DNA of 64,000 bases from Flaccisagitta enflata (lineage: Eukaryota > Chaetognatha > Sagittoidea > Aphragmophora): assembly GCA_965153355.1 (NCBI GenBank), contig OZ231128.1, forward strand, positions 35,216,001 to 35,280,000, in the 5' to 3' direction. This document shows, one piece after another, positions 1 through 10,837 of this stretch. Under the pieces are notes generated by a model. That model ran no database searches, was not told the DNA's origin, and saw only the letters and a program-made list of their open reading frames with translations. Made by a program: the position numbers and the translations under genes. Numbering within the stretch: position 1 is the stretch's first letter; every line of letters begins with the position of its first letter.

Positions 1-480
1 AGAAATTTCGGGCCCCTATACAATCCAAAAATCCGGGCCCCCCTATTTTTGGTGTGACTGCTGTTCGCATATAGCACAGGTAGTTTTTATTATGGATTAC
101 TGTTCAGTCTCTATACATTCTATTTGTAGAAGAAAACCCGAGTGTTGAACAAAGTACTTTGATCTGTGGTAAAAATAGAAAAAGGGGTTTTAGTATTTTG
201 TAAAAAAAATTTAGCATTTGTATCATTAGCTAAGGGCCTGGTTTTGGAAACTATTCCCTTAGGGGCCTTGGTTTACATTGGGGCCGAAAATTTTTTTTCT
301 CTTTTTTTTTCTCCTCTTTTCCTTTTCTTTTTTTTTATTTCTATAATAATTGAAGGGCCCTCTGGGCCCCCCTGAGGCCCGGGCCCCTATAATTTGTATA
401 GGGTGTATAGGCCTCTTCAGGCCCCTGCGTGGATTATAACTAGGAAACACACTCATTTAGTTGGTCCAGTATTAAATCTT
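1..480. other. Degenerate GGGCCC-rich sequence, no gene
   Basis: The palindrome GGGCCC occurs at 10, 35, 355, 364 and 381, twice followed by CTATA, and GGGGCC-like motifs recur near 236-285. This looks like the remnant of an old repeat. A pyrimidine-rich tract lies at about 291-340. I see no supported coding sequence. Confidence 0.4.
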
Positions 481-719
481 TTCTTACTTTGCCAACTATA
501 TATATGCTTTTCATGATTCAACTACAAGCGTCACAGTTGCAATATTTGAAATATTTGTATTAGTTGCCCTCTTCGCTGCGGCACTATGCATTCATACTTT
601 CTGCCAGTCCTGTGAAACATTCTCTTTTCTACAATTCTGTGCTTAAGCATCTTCCCATCTACCGTATTTCCCCACCCTACATCCCACAGTGAAACTCGGA
701 CCACTAAAATCAATCTTTT

Positions 720-860
720 TCGTAACACCGGTAACACCGCGTTACCAGTGTTACCAGAGTTACCGAAATAAATGAATTGAGTGGTAATACCGAGTAACAC
801 GGAGTAACGCAGATTTGAAGTATGTTTGTGTTACCGCCGTGTTATGCCCAGCGGATCTTG
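720..860. repeat. Cluster of short GTTACC/GGTAAC units
   Basis: Units such as GTAACACCG, GTTACCAG and GAGTAACACGG occur in both orientations within about 140 bases, so the tract can fold on itself. A related cluster with the same flanking wording (cacagtgaaa..cggacc and tgtgaaaca) lies at 6645-6800 in opposite orientation, so this is a dispersed repeat. The rest of 481-1015 shows nothing else. Confidence 0.6.
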
Positions 861-1013
861 CGTTACCATGAAGTAAGGCGTGACAAATTTTGCTTTCGAG
901 TTTCAAACAATACTAGCGAGCGAAAGTGAACGGGACTGAGGCAAATTAAATTTTTGTTAAAAATCGCTCATTTTTTACATTATTCTCATATACAGAACAC
1001 GAAATGAATGATC

Positions 1014-1185
<172 letters not shown>

Positions 1186-1300
1186 TAAAAAAATCTCATT
1201 TCAATCTTTACATACAGTACCTTCCGAGCAAACCTGGCTTAAACTGCTTCGTGAGTTGGCTTCAAAGAGCGCAGCAGACAACCTCAGCGTCTTAAAACTT

Positions 1301-1415
1301 TTTTAGTCACGGACCCGCGACTTCACCTTGCTGTGTCTGTTGGTAGGTTGGTCTGTCGGTCCATCCGAAATACTTTAGCGGTTTTTGCATTACTGCTTCC
1401 GCCCAGCTGTCCGCG
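1301..1415 (-). mobile_element. HER remnant, diverged
   Basis: Starts TTTTTTAGTCACGGACCCGCGACTT, here given by position: hairpin at about 1306-1323. It is followed by a GTCTGTTGGTAGGTTGG-type tract, and ends in GTCCGCGACT, which complements the hairpin arm. The AAGGCC terminus is missing, and a GA-rich microsatellite (1423-1476) follows directly. Confidence 0.6.
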
Positions 1416-1422
1416 ACTGAGA

Positions 1423-1476
1423 AAGAAAGAGAGAGAGAGGGGGAGAGAGAGAGAGAGAGGAGTGAGAGACACAGAC
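1423..1476. repeat. GA-rich microsatellite
   Basis: Imperfect (GA)n with GAAA and GGGG interruptions, abutting the preceding HER remnant. 1477-1756 shows nothing recognisable. Confidence 0.9.
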
Positions 1477-1756
1477 AGACGGAGGCAGTCATGTCAGACA
1501 AATCAAAGCTGAGTGAAATACGAATTTTTTTAAATTTGCTCACAAAAACGTGACATTTTCTCTATCTGGATTTGACCAGTTTGTGGCCTGTGATGGACCT
1601 ATAAGGCCTGAAAAATCAAATAAACCTGACCAGACTGCTAGATAAGCATCCAGCACAGCCCTCGGAACCAGACTATGACATCATGAACTATCTGGTGACA
1701 TTTGCTATTCACGAGAGGTGAAAATTGAGGGTTTTTCTCTGCCAAATTTGATTTTT

Positions 1757-1822
1757 TGTAGTAGCGTGAACGCGACTCTACAGTAGAAGCCGCTATGTCG
1801 GTCGGTCGGTTGGTCGGTCGGT
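1757..1822 (-). mobile_element. HER hairpin-end fragment
   Basis: TAGCGTGAACGCGACTC followed by CCGCTATGTCGGTCGGTCGG and GTAAC matches the hairpin and tetranucleotide end of HER copies. The other end is not visible nearby. Confidence 0.55.
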
Positions 1823-2343
1823 AACTTTTGAAATAAAGCCTAAATCTTCATTATAAAGATACTTTAAGGTACTTTAGGGTACTTTAAGGTACTTTAGGGT
1901 ACTTTAAGGTACTTTAGGATACTTGAGGGTCATTTAGGGTACTACAGGGTACTATGGGATGTTGGAGGATGTGGTGGACCTTTTCACTGGGGAAGAAAGG
2001 GTTATTTTGATGCTTTATGTTTATCTAAAAGGTGTCGAACAAAAAGTGGGATTATTCGGTTCTACCTGTCCTATGTAGAAAAAAAAATGAAAAAAGTGCT
2101 TTGAAGACGAAACTAGGAGGTAAAAAATGAAGTTTGTCATGTTTTGATTTTTTTGTCTTTTTTTTCCAACTTTAAGTGGTGATTACTTCTAAACCGATTT
2201 AGTTGCGCCAAAAAGAATCAGATGCCCCTTAAAAAACACTACATTTTGGTCACCAATTTTTTCTAATTCCATCAAAAAACGAGTTATGATTTTTTGAATG
2301 AAATAGATTTACTGACAGAAGATTTTTTGTACACTAGGGATGC
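1823..2343. other. Spacer with a decamer minisatellite at 1859-1958
   Basis: About ten copies of a 10-bp unit alternating GTACTTTAGG and GTACTTTAAG, decaying at the right edge. The remainder is AT-rich with no supported gene. Confidence 0.7.
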
Positions 2344-2853
2344 CACTGTGACCCAGATCAGACCCAGCTAAAGAAAATTCCCATACCCAGCCTCTAACCA
2401 TCCAGCAACCCCCCCATAAAGCTCAAACCGCCTTCACTGTGACCCAGATCAGACCCAGCTAAAGAAAATTCCCATACACATACCCAGCCTCTAACCACCC
2501 AGCGACCACCCCAAAAGGCTCAAACCGCCTTCACTGTGACCCAGATCAGACCCAGCTAAAGAAAATTCCCATACCCAGCCTCTAACCACCCAGCGACCAC
2601 CCCAAAAGGCTAAAACCGCCCTCACTGTGACCCAGATCAGACCCAGCTAAAGAAAAATCCCATACCCAGCCTCTAACCACCCAGCAACCACCCAAAAAGG
2701 CTCAAACTGCCTTCACTGTGACCCAGATCAGACCCAGCTAAAGAAAATTCCCATACCCAGCCTCTAACCACCCAGCGACCACCCCAAAAGGCTCAAACCG
2801 CCTTCACTGTGACCCAGATCAGACCCAGCAAAACAAAATTCCCATACCCTGCC
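2344..2853. repeat. 91-bp tandem repeat, 5.6 copies
   Basis: CACTGTGACCCAGATCAGAC starts at 2344, 2435, 2532, 2623, 2714 and 2805, giving periods of 91, 97, 91, 91 and 91. The 97-bp copy carries a 6-bp insertion (CACATA). The array stops 6 bases before the HER at 2860. No open frame is conserved across units. Confidence 0.95.
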
Positions 2854-2859
2854 TTATTG

Positions 2860-3012
2860 TAGTTGCGGACACACAACTCTATTAGAGCCTTTGTCCATCC
2901 GTCCGTCGGTCCGTTGATCCGTCCATCCGTGAGTCGAAAAATTTGAAAACGCGCATTTCCGCCCCTGCCCACCCGTCCGCAACTGGTTTTGGCCGTGTAT
3001 CCAGCTTTGTTT
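2860..3012 (-). mobile_element. HER, short complete copy (TTGCGGAC subtype)
   Basis: The hairpin end AGTTGCGGACACACAACT lies at 2861-2878, followed by a GTCCGTCGGTCC-type tract. The subterminal GTCCGCAACT at 2975-2984 is the exact complement of the hairpin arm, and the copy ends GTGTATCCAGCTTTGTTTT. It is about 153 bp, among the smallest intact copies. Non-coding. Confidence 0.8.
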
Positions 3013-3023
3013 TAGCTACTGCT

Positions 3024-3025
<2 letters not shown>

Positions 3026-3083
<58 letters not shown>
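3026..3083. repeat. (CT)n microsatellite
   Basis: Pure CT run of 58 bp starting 13 bases after the preceding HER ends. Confidence 0.97.
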
Positions 3084-3088
<5 letters not shown>

Positions 3089-3160
3089 GCAGTGATTACA
3101 GACAGGCAGAAGAGCAGACCAACAAACAGACAGATGGAGAGAAACACAGACAAACACACA

Positions 3161-3786
3161 CTAAGGGGTAGACTCATTTTTTTCCGAGACTTTGTAGCTA
3201 GAAAACATAGTACAGTGCCATATCGTTGCTAAGTCCATCTGCTATCATATTTTAAAAAGAAAAAAACAATTTTCAAAATTTTTGGCTTGATTCCCAAACA
3301 TCAAAAGTATAGAAAAAAACAAAATTTCAAAATCAAAATTTTTGAAATCTGATTGCAGATTCAGATTCCTTGCGAAAAAGTATGAAAAGAAAGTGCTCTT
3401 CTTTTTTTGATATTTTTAGTGGAAGCCTTTCAAATATTAAAAAAACCAATCAAAAGCGCGAAATTGTTCTTTTGTTCGCTTATTTGAATTTAAATTAGAT
3501 TTTTCATCATGTTTGCATCAGAATTTGAAAAAAAGAATCGTACATTGTGTACCTACTTTTTCAAGAGGAAACTGAATCTGCAATCAGATTTCAAAAATTT
3601 TTATTTTAAAATTTTGGTTTTTCTATACTTTTTGCGAATTTTGACGTTCGAGAATCAAGCCAAGAATTTTGAAAATTGTTTTTTTCTTTTTACATCATGG
3701 TAGCAGATGGACTTTTTGACAATATGGTGCTGTACTATGCTTTCTAGCTAGAAAAGTCTTGGGAAAAAATGGGTCTACTAAGGGGG
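3161..3786. mobile_element. Foldback element with about 215-bp imperfect inverted arms
   Basis: The left arm begins CTAAGGGGTAGACTC and the right arm ends GGGTCTACTAAGGGGGCG. The arms stay alignable through CTAGCTAGAAA, ACATAGTACAG, AAGTCCATCTGCTA and AATCTGATTGCAGATTCAG to about 3375 on the left and from about 3570 on the right. The roughly 190-bp centre is AT-rich. No transposase is present, so it is non-autonomous. Confidence 0.8.
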
Positions 3787-4018
3787 CGTTTCTAGTCAAA
3801 GACGATCGCGTTTTGAAAGGGCCCCTCGGTCGCTCGCTACGTTTGTTTGCTTGCACCACTCACTCCGTTCACTCGCTACGCAGCACTCTGCTTCGCTATG
3901 CTCGCTTCGCTACCCTCGCTCCATTCACGGGCTCACTCACTTTGCTCGTGGAACAGTTATATTCATTTAGAAAAAAGCTTAAAAACAACAGTCCTCGACT
4001 GTAGTCTATTTGGTGTCC

Positions 4019-4316
4019 GACCCGGCTACTCAGTCTGACCCCGCTACTCGGTCTGACCCGGCTACTCAGTCTGACCCGGCTACTCAGTCTGACCCGGCTA
4101 CTCAGTCTGACCCGGCTACTCAGTCTGACCTGGCTACTCAGTCTGACCTGGCTACTCAGTCTGACCCGGCTACTCAGTCTGACCCGGCTACTCAGTCTGA
4201 CCCGGCTACTTAGTCTGACCCGGCTACTCAGTCTGACCCGGCTACTCAGTCTGACCCGGCAACTCAGTCTGACCCGGCAACTCAGTCTGACCCGGCAACT
4301 CAGTCTGATCCGGCTA
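4019..4316. repeat. 18-bp minisatellite, about 16-17 copies
   Basis: Unit GACCCGGCTACTCAGTCT, with substitutions such as GACCTGG and CCGGCAACT shared by neighbouring units, as expected of local duplication. The Ser-Arg-Val-Arg-Leu and Asp-Pro-Ala-Thr frames are artefacts of the 18-bp period. Confidence 0.97.
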
Positions 4317-4320
4317 CCAA

Positions 4321-4620
4321 TTGCATACCTTAAAGTCAAAAGAAAAAAATTTCAAAAAAATTTTTCAAAAATTTTTTCAAAAAAAATTTTTTTCAAAAAA
4401 AAATTTTTCTTTCAAAAAAAAATAAAATTAAAAAGAAAAAATAAAATTTTTTTCCAAAAATTTTATTTAAAAAAAAATTCAAATTATTTTTTTTTTTTTC
4501 AAAAAAAAAATCAAAAAAAAAAATTGAGAAATTTCAAAAAAATTTTTCAAAACAAAAAAAAATTCTTTTTCAAAAAAAAAAAAATTTCAAAAAAAAAATA
4601 AAAAAAAATTTCAAAAAAAT
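4321..4620. repeat. Poly(A)/poly(T) low-complexity block
   Basis: Blocks of 5-15 A alternate with short T runs and the motif TTTCAAAAAA. No information beyond homopolymer slippage. Confidence 0.85.
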
Positions 4621-5000
4621 TCTCAGGCCAGGAAATAATGTTACTAGATACATCATAAATACCCTTATATTTTCTTAACCAATATTCAGAATTTACTGAA
4701 ATCTTGCAAGGGAACTTTAGTTGAAGCAATGAACCTTCACAACAAGTTTGAACAACATTGGTGAACCTTTACTACCCTTCCCCTATGTAAATTGCACAAG
4801 TCTAGGAATTAATATTACTAGCAAAATACCCTTATATCTTCTAAACCAATACTCAGAATTATCTGCAATCTTGCAGGGGGGCTTTAATTACCACAAGGAA
4901 CTTCTAAAACAAGTTTAAACAACATTGGTGAACCTTTACTACCCTTCCCCTTTGTAAATTTCATAAGTCCAGGAAATAATATTACTACAAATATAATAGG
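4621..5000. repeat. About 177-bp tandem repeat, two copies plus a partial third
   Basis: TCTCAGGCCAGGAAATAATG (about 4621), TCTAGGAATTAATATTACTA (about 4800) and TCCAGGAAATAATATTACTA (about 4968) start successive copies. Each full copy contains AACAACATTGGTGAACCTTT followed by ACTACCCTTCCCC. Copies differ by about 10-15% and small indels. Confidence 0.85.
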
Positions 5001-5224
5001 CAAAGGGTATTAAATATTTATGAATGTTGTTGAAAGTTGGTACACAGGTTAGTAATGCCCTCAAAATAACACTGACCAAGTTTCATCAACACCTGAGTTG
5101 AGGTTCTAAAGTTTTTAAGGGTTGACACAACAAACAACAACAAACGACAAACGACAAACGACTCACTACACGATCAAGGCTATGTTATAGTCCTCGACGT
5201 AAACTGATCATCGAGGACAAAAAG

Positions 5225-5598
5225 TTTAAGAATACCTTCGGCTATTTGAGACCTGCAGAGAAATGCCGTTTTTTATTTTTTTGGTGAGGCTTTTGAGAAA
5301 GTTGCTGCATTTTGAGAGCAGAATGAAACAACGCATGAAATTAACAGCTAAAATAGATCCAATTTTTTTCTTTCAGAATTCTGTGCGATCAAAACTTTTC
5401 ATGTTAAGATATTTTCAATCATTTTTTTTCTTTCATTTTTTACACTTTTCTAATAAATAAGGTATTTAGTTAGATGAAGTATTTTTGAACTTTGAAGTGT
5501 CCCAGGTGATAATTGTGCATGCTGGCAACAAAATGAATGTCTTACTCTCTCTGGCTGTCTGTCTTTTTCTGTCTGTCTCTCTGTCTATCTGTCTCCCA
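5225..5598. other. AT-rich spacer, no gene seen
   Basis: Contains short open frames rich in Phe from T runs. Nothing recognisable. Confidence 0.5.
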
Positions 5599-5637
5599 GT
5601 CTGTCTGTCTGTCTGTCTGTCTGTCTCTGTGTTTGCG

Positions 5638-5683
<46 letters not shown>
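5599..5683. repeat. (TCTG)n then (CT)n microsatellite
   Basis: A tetranucleotide TCTG run (about 5599-5630) grades into a pure CT run (about 5642-5683). Confidence 0.95.
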
Positions 5684-5684
<1 letters not shown>

Positions 5685-6171
5685 ACTTTTTTCCTACGGC
5701 GATTAGCCGCCTTGTAAATTACCGATAGCAAAACAAATCCATCCATCCTTTCAAAGGATATAAAATGGCCGACAAACAAGCCCGAGCTTATTGGCTTCTT
5801 TGCTATTATGTCACTGGAAACACTAAAAAAGAAATAAGGAACAAAAAAATGAACGAACAAACGAATGAAAGAATGAAAAAAAAAAAAAGAATGAACAAAC
5901 AGCCTAAATGAATGAATTTCATTTCATATTCTTGCCCCTACCGCACAGTCGTCAAATTTGCTGTCATTTATGTCGTCGTCATCGTCGTCGTTGTTGTTGT
6001 TGTTGTTGTTGTCAAGGCCGGCGACTGAGTTGTGGCGGGGCTGGGCATGATGTTCAAAATCGCTCATTCAAACAATTTCAGTTCAAGTTTCAGATCTTCT
6101 TAGCAAGCAACTGAAAATGCTGATGAATGTTGAAAGCACTCTCCCCAACATGAATGACGCCACTACAATTA

Positions 6172-6206
<35 letters not shown>

Positions 6207-7704
6207 ATTGTTTTTCCATACAGCATCACTAGCCAGCGTCACCATCATAAATAAGAGCTACGTCATTAAATTACATTTTGTGTTACCACCATGCGCATCG
6301 GTGTAGGGGAGCAGGAAGCCGAGGGACATCCAAGCCATTTTCAAGCCCAACAGCATCTTCAACCCATGTTTTGCACCTTTTTTATGCTTTTATTCCATTT
6401 GCTAAACTTTTTTATGTTCAAGCCTGCCCTTACAAAACACAAACAACCTTTCCTATTCCATTCTTTCATTTTTTCCTTTGCTTTTCTTCTTTTTCTGCTA
6501 TTTTTTCTCTTCTTCCCTATCTTCTTATTTATTTTTTACTGGATTCTCAGCCCGACAGACTTTCCAGCGCAACAGATAGGGCCGTCCATGGACGGCCTGG
6601 ATGTCCCTTGTCCTACACCGATGACCATGCGCATTTTCACAAATTTCAACCGTGTTACTCTGCATTACCGGCGAGTGTTACTCCGCGTTACCCGCATGTC
6701 ACTCTGCGTTACCGGTAGTTGAAAACAATAAAATAAAGAAGGGTAACACGGCGTTACCAGTGTTACTAAAATGGAGGTCCGAATTTCACTGTGCATCCTC
6801 TTGTGAAACATGCTCTCGTCTATTAACCTCTCTTTTTTAGCCACCTTCGTATCAACCTTCTTTGTCTCGCTCCTCCACTCTCTCGTGTTACCCCCCCCCC
6901 CCCTCCTCTTCCTATTCTAGTTTTTTTTCTTCATTTCTTTTATTTCTCGCCTTTTTTTAACCGCATCTCCTCGCCTTTCTCCGCCTTTTGTTTCCGCTTC
7001 CTGCGCCATGAATATCAACTATAAATATCCAATGATCCAATCTAGACACACTTAGGATGCCCATGTTCAATTGATAAAACGTGGATGGATGGGTTGAGGG
7101 AAGGATAGAAAAGGTAAGTGCAGTGGAGCACCGTTAGAGCACATCCGTTATGAAGATACGCTCGTTTTTTTATTTTGTTGGTATTTCTGTTTTAGCAATA
7201 TCATATTTGTGTATTAATTAGCTCTCGCGCAAACTCACTGTAACATAAATTCATAGACCATGACGCTATAAGACATCTATGTACAGTAAAAAATTCTTCT
7301 TACACACATCATAGGGTCATATTGATTTTTTTTCATAGGCGAATTTTTTTTTAGTCAATGTTGAAATAATAAATAAAAGAGACTAGAGATTTAATTCTTT
7401 AGAGATGATTTTCGTTGCAGGCGTATGCGTTAGGACATCATTTAACTCTATAATAAAGCAGGTAGTCTTATCCCATTGTTGATCGATGTGTTTTTGGCCC
7501 TGGTGTTTATGCCCTTTTGCTCACAACTATCCTATGCACAAAAAAAAAAACTCGCTCACACAAGCAAACTAAAAGGTTGTCGGTGACAATATACATAATC
7601 AAGATAGGGTCGAGCCGTTCCAATACTGAATTGTACATACAATTACAAAACCTCAACTGTTTTTTCCAGTGAAAATGGAGTGAACTGTAACGAATTCTCC
7701 TAAT
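5684..7704. other. Plain spacer with small simple repeats
   Basis: Contains a TCG/TTG tract at about 5970-6012, (CT)n at 6174-6203, a pyrimidine-rich tract at 6440-6540 and a poly(C) run at about 6890-6903. The two overlapping frames of about 145 codons at 6278-6722 show no conserved motif and cover a pyrimidine-rich low-complexity part, so I do not call a gene. Confidence 0.55.
6645..6800. repeat. Second GTTACC/GGTAAC cluster
   Basis: GTGTTACTCTGC, GTTACCGG, GTTACCCG and GGTAACACGG units are packed together. The flank GGTCCGAATTTCACTGTG is the reverse complement of the flank of the cluster at 720-860, so both belong to one dispersed repeat. Confidence 0.6.
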
Positions 7705-7735
7705 GGAGAGAAAGAAAGAAAAAAAGAAAGAAAAA

Positions 7736-7819
<84 letters not shown>

Positions 7820-7823
7820 AAAA

Positions 7824-7885
<62 letters not shown>

Positions 7886-7906
7886 AAAAAGAAAGAAAGA
7901 AAGAAA
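7705..7906. repeat. (GAAA)n microsatellite, about 200 bp
   Basis: Tetranucleotide run with a few extra-A interruptions. Lys/Glu/Arg and Phe/Leu/Ser open frames here are artefacts. Confidence 0.98.
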
Positions 7907-8962
7907 ACATTCTCAAATATGTGCTGTTTGTGCCAGCAGTTTGGGTTCGATCGCCTCTGCTTGTGTTTGCAAAGATGCGTTCTTAATGTTCAAAACAATT
8001 CATATAGTTATTCAAACTACCAGTTGTTATTTTCTATGGCTACAGCGAAATTCGCCTACACCGAAAAAAAAATCAGGTTATCTTGAGCTTCGTTAGAAGG
8101 GTCTTAAAGTCCATGTACATTTGTTTCAGATCATGCCAGTTAAACTCATAACGTAGCGTGTTGGATGCTGTCGATTTGTCGATTTGCCTTACCTGTGAGT
8201 GCGGCTGTGAGTCTGTTGCCACATTTGAAAGTTCCCGCATCTTCGAGTTGCGCATTTTTCACGATCAAAGTGTACGTGTCGCCATTTTGAAGAAATCCGA
8301 ACTTATCCAGATTTATACTGAACGTGAGAGAGAGGGGGGGATGGAAGATGGAGATTCAACGAATCAGTGTGACTTCTGTATTTCACAAATTCTGTCTACT
8401 CGTCAGGTGAGGTTTGTGCGCAATATAATTGCATATCGTTAGGAACTAAAGTGTCAATCATTTATGAAAGTTGGACAACATTACTAGTCAACAACATCTA
8501 AAATAAGGACAAGAGCTTTTGGAGCTCCAACTTATTTATGACACTTTAAAGTGATTATCAACTCCGTAAACTATGGCCGCAGTGAATGTAAATATGTGCA
8601 CCCGGCGTGTACATATATGCACAACAAATGATATGCCTGATTCTTCACTTAAGATGCACATAAAGACAAATGAAGAGCTCGGCAACACTCACACTCACCT
8701 CGTATCAAATGGATCTTTGCCAAAAGACAAGTATTTATTGCCTTTTGCTCTCAGCCAAATCGCGGGTCGGGAAGAGACACAATCAAAGCCAACTTTACTT
8801 CCCACCGAAACAACCGTCTCGATATCAGTCCTGAAAAAAAGGCAATCATGGAAAAGATGCGTTTAAAAATGAGGGCATGAGTCAATTCTGGTCGGCAATG
8901 ATCACATGATGATACAACTGAACCACCAAGGCCTGAGGAAGTCCTGTATTACAAGCCCCACA
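7907..8962. other. Spacer, no gene supported
   Basis: Mixed-composition DNA. Open frames of 60-127 codons show no recognisable domain. A short GAGAGAGAGGGGGG purine run lies at about 8326-8340. Confidence 0.5.
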
Positions 8963-9020
8963 TGAATCGATTTTCTATTTTGAATCGATTTTCTATTTTG
9001 AATCGATTTTCTATTTTGAA
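8963..9020. repeat. 18-bp tandem repeat, 3.2 copies
   Basis: Unit TGAATCGATTTTCTATTT repeated without change, suggesting recent duplication. Each unit carries the ATCGAT palindrome. Confidence 0.95.
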
Positions 9021-9142
9021 TATCTGACCTTTCCCATATGGTACTTTACAGTTTCCGATAATAACAATATATCATACAGTGGAGCACTGCTGTAGCGCAC
9101 CTCTACAAGGCATAGGATTTGATGTCTCATCAGTGGCTTACT

Positions 9143-9318
9143 GTCACTAAAAGGCATTATTTTGCTCAGTCTCTTTGCATACGTAAGTTGTACGTACACT
9201 TACATACAGCTCTCGAAAAGCTCATCCGTCGTCACTAAAAGGCATTATTTTGCTCAGTCTCTTTGCATACGTAAGTTGTACATACGCTTACATACAGCTC
9301 TCGAAAAGCTCATCCGTC
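9143..9318. repeat. Tandem duplication of 88 bp
   Basis: The unit starting GTCACTAAAAGGCATTATTT (9143-9230) is repeated at 9231-9318 with only a few substitutions (for example TACGTACACTT versus TACATACGCTT). Confidence 0.95.
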
Positions 9319-9475
9319 GTTCAAAAAAGAGCGAGTTAAAAGCCCTACCGCGACTTGAAGGCGGGGCCATTGATGGCCCTAGCTTGTCGAGGTTTGGAGT
9401 TTTTTGTTTTCAACTCACATTTTTCACCATTCACATTTTTCAGTCCACACCATTATCAGACTGGCAATTTATTCA

Positions 9476-10075
9476 CATTTTTGGGCAGCGGCACTAGAGG
9501 GGTCGTTGACCTATGCTTTCATATAGGGGAAATTTCTCTTATCAGGGCAGCAGTCGCAAAGGGGCTAATGACCTATACTTTCACTTTTGAAAAAAAAAAT
9601 TCATTCTCCTTCTTCATTAACTACCTCAAGGCTTAAATCCCAGCCGCAAGGCTCCACTTTCAGCCTAAGGGTTCAAATCTGAGCTCCTTGTCTCAAAGCT
9701 CAAATCCCATCCTCAAGGCTCAAATCTCATCCCCGATGCTCAAAACCCTGCCCCAACCTCTCAACCCTCAACCCCAAAGCCCCTGCCTCTTTTACACAAA
9801 CACTGGGCACTGGGCATTGGGTATAGCTCACCGTCTTTCACTTTTACGACATTATCAACTTTATCAATATGAATAAGATTGCAAATCCAGAAGCAGATAA
9901 CGATCAAGGTGATCCCCAACCTCTAAACCCTCAACCCCAAAAGCCCCTGCCTCTTTTTCACAAACACTGGGCACTGGGTATTGGGTATAGCTCACCGTCT
10001 AACACTTTTACGACATAATCAAATTTATCAATATGCATAAGATTGGGAAACCAGAAACGGATAACGATCAAGGCG
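9476..10075 (+). mobile_element. GAE copy 1, with internal duplication
   Basis: Starts TTGGGCAGCGG at about 9481, continues with GTCGTTGACCTATGCTTTC and GGGGAAATTTCTC, then an array of about 20-bp units (CTCAAGGCTCAAATCCCA type, 9625-9750). It ends in a GGGTATAGCTCACCGTCT module. That module is duplicated in tandem, 9751-9913 and 9914-10074, period 163. Non-coding. Confidence 0.65.
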
Positions 10076-10774
10076 TGCATCGTGAAAAAGAGCAGGTGTT
10101 GGTATAAGAATGGGAAGCATAAGTGGGGCAAACGGGACTCCTCTAGAGGAAAAAGGATATCGAGGAAAAACAGAAAAACAGACCCTCACCGATTATTTGG
10201 CGGGAATAATGGCTTCAGAAGACTAATTCATTTGCTTCCATCAAGTAGTAGTTGTGGTAAATGTTTTTTTTTTCTCTCTCTCTCTTTCTTTTTCGATTCG
10301 GTGCTTTCGTTTTTAAGTGCGTCAACACTCCTCTATGTAAGAGTCTCCGTCCGTCCATCCATCGATTATGCTTGAGTGAAACAATCGCAGAATATGTTTG
10401 AAATCACTTGAAAACTCATCTCGTTTAACATTCTTGTTATACGTCGCGTGCTACATGACTCTATAAGACATCCGTCACATTTTTAAGCATTAGAGAATCC
10501 ACAGGTAGATGGAGGTCGCTAATTCAAATGTCATTTTGAAAATTTTTCTGTCTTTCTTTTCGTCTATTTCACTTTTTATAAAAATGCCGTCGCACGCGAC
10601 TTAGGTCTAATGACCTTGTATTAGATCTGAAAGGGCTTGGGATAGGTTTAAAATTAAACGAGCTCGGGATAGAGCTCAGGGCATGGAGCTGTGGTTAGGT
10701 CTAAGTCTAAGAATAAACCATGCCTGCCGCACCGTCTTAGACCGTGTATCCGACCAGGCCATGTTCTGTTCTTT

Positions 10775-10778
<4 letters not shown>
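10076..10778. other. Spacer with a possible HER remnant at about 10568-10605
   Basis: The only notable piece is GTCGCACGCGACTTAGG followed by ATGACCTTGT, which resembles the non-hairpin end of a minus-strand HER. No gene seen. Confidence 0.4.

Positions 10779-10832
<54 letters not shown>
10779..10832. repeat. (CT)n microsatellite
   Basis: Pure CT run of about 54 bp. A GTGTATCCGACCAGGCC motif just before it resembles a worn HER terminus. Confidence 0.96.

Positions 10833-10837
<5 letters not shown>

Larger units (their letters stand above)
3985..5224 (+). mobile_element. Second hairpin-ended repeat with internal arrays (proposed unit)
   Basis: GTCCTCGA occurs at 3991-3998 near the left edge. 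The right edge is a hairpin, GTCCTCGA (5190-5197) with TCGAGGAC (5211-5218), followed by AAAAAG. Between them lie an 18-bp minisatellite, an A/T homopolymer tract, a tandem repeat of about 177 bp and a short (ACAAACG)n tract beside the hairpin. The plan parallels HER but with unrelated termini. Borders are inferred from one copy. Confidence 0.45.

Noticed and set aside
1859-1958. Telomere-like repeat (TTTAGGG-like words)
   Set aside because: The unit is a decamer GTACTTTAGG/GTACTTTAAG, not a 6- or 7-base telomere unit, and only about ten copies occur.
4019-4316. CRISPR-like or protein-coding repeat array
   Set aside because: Contiguous 18-bp units without spacers. The open frames exist only because 18 is divisible by three.
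7945-7962. Possible tRNA B box (GGTTCGATCGC)
   Set aside because: No paired acceptor, D or anticodon stems could be found at the proper spacing.
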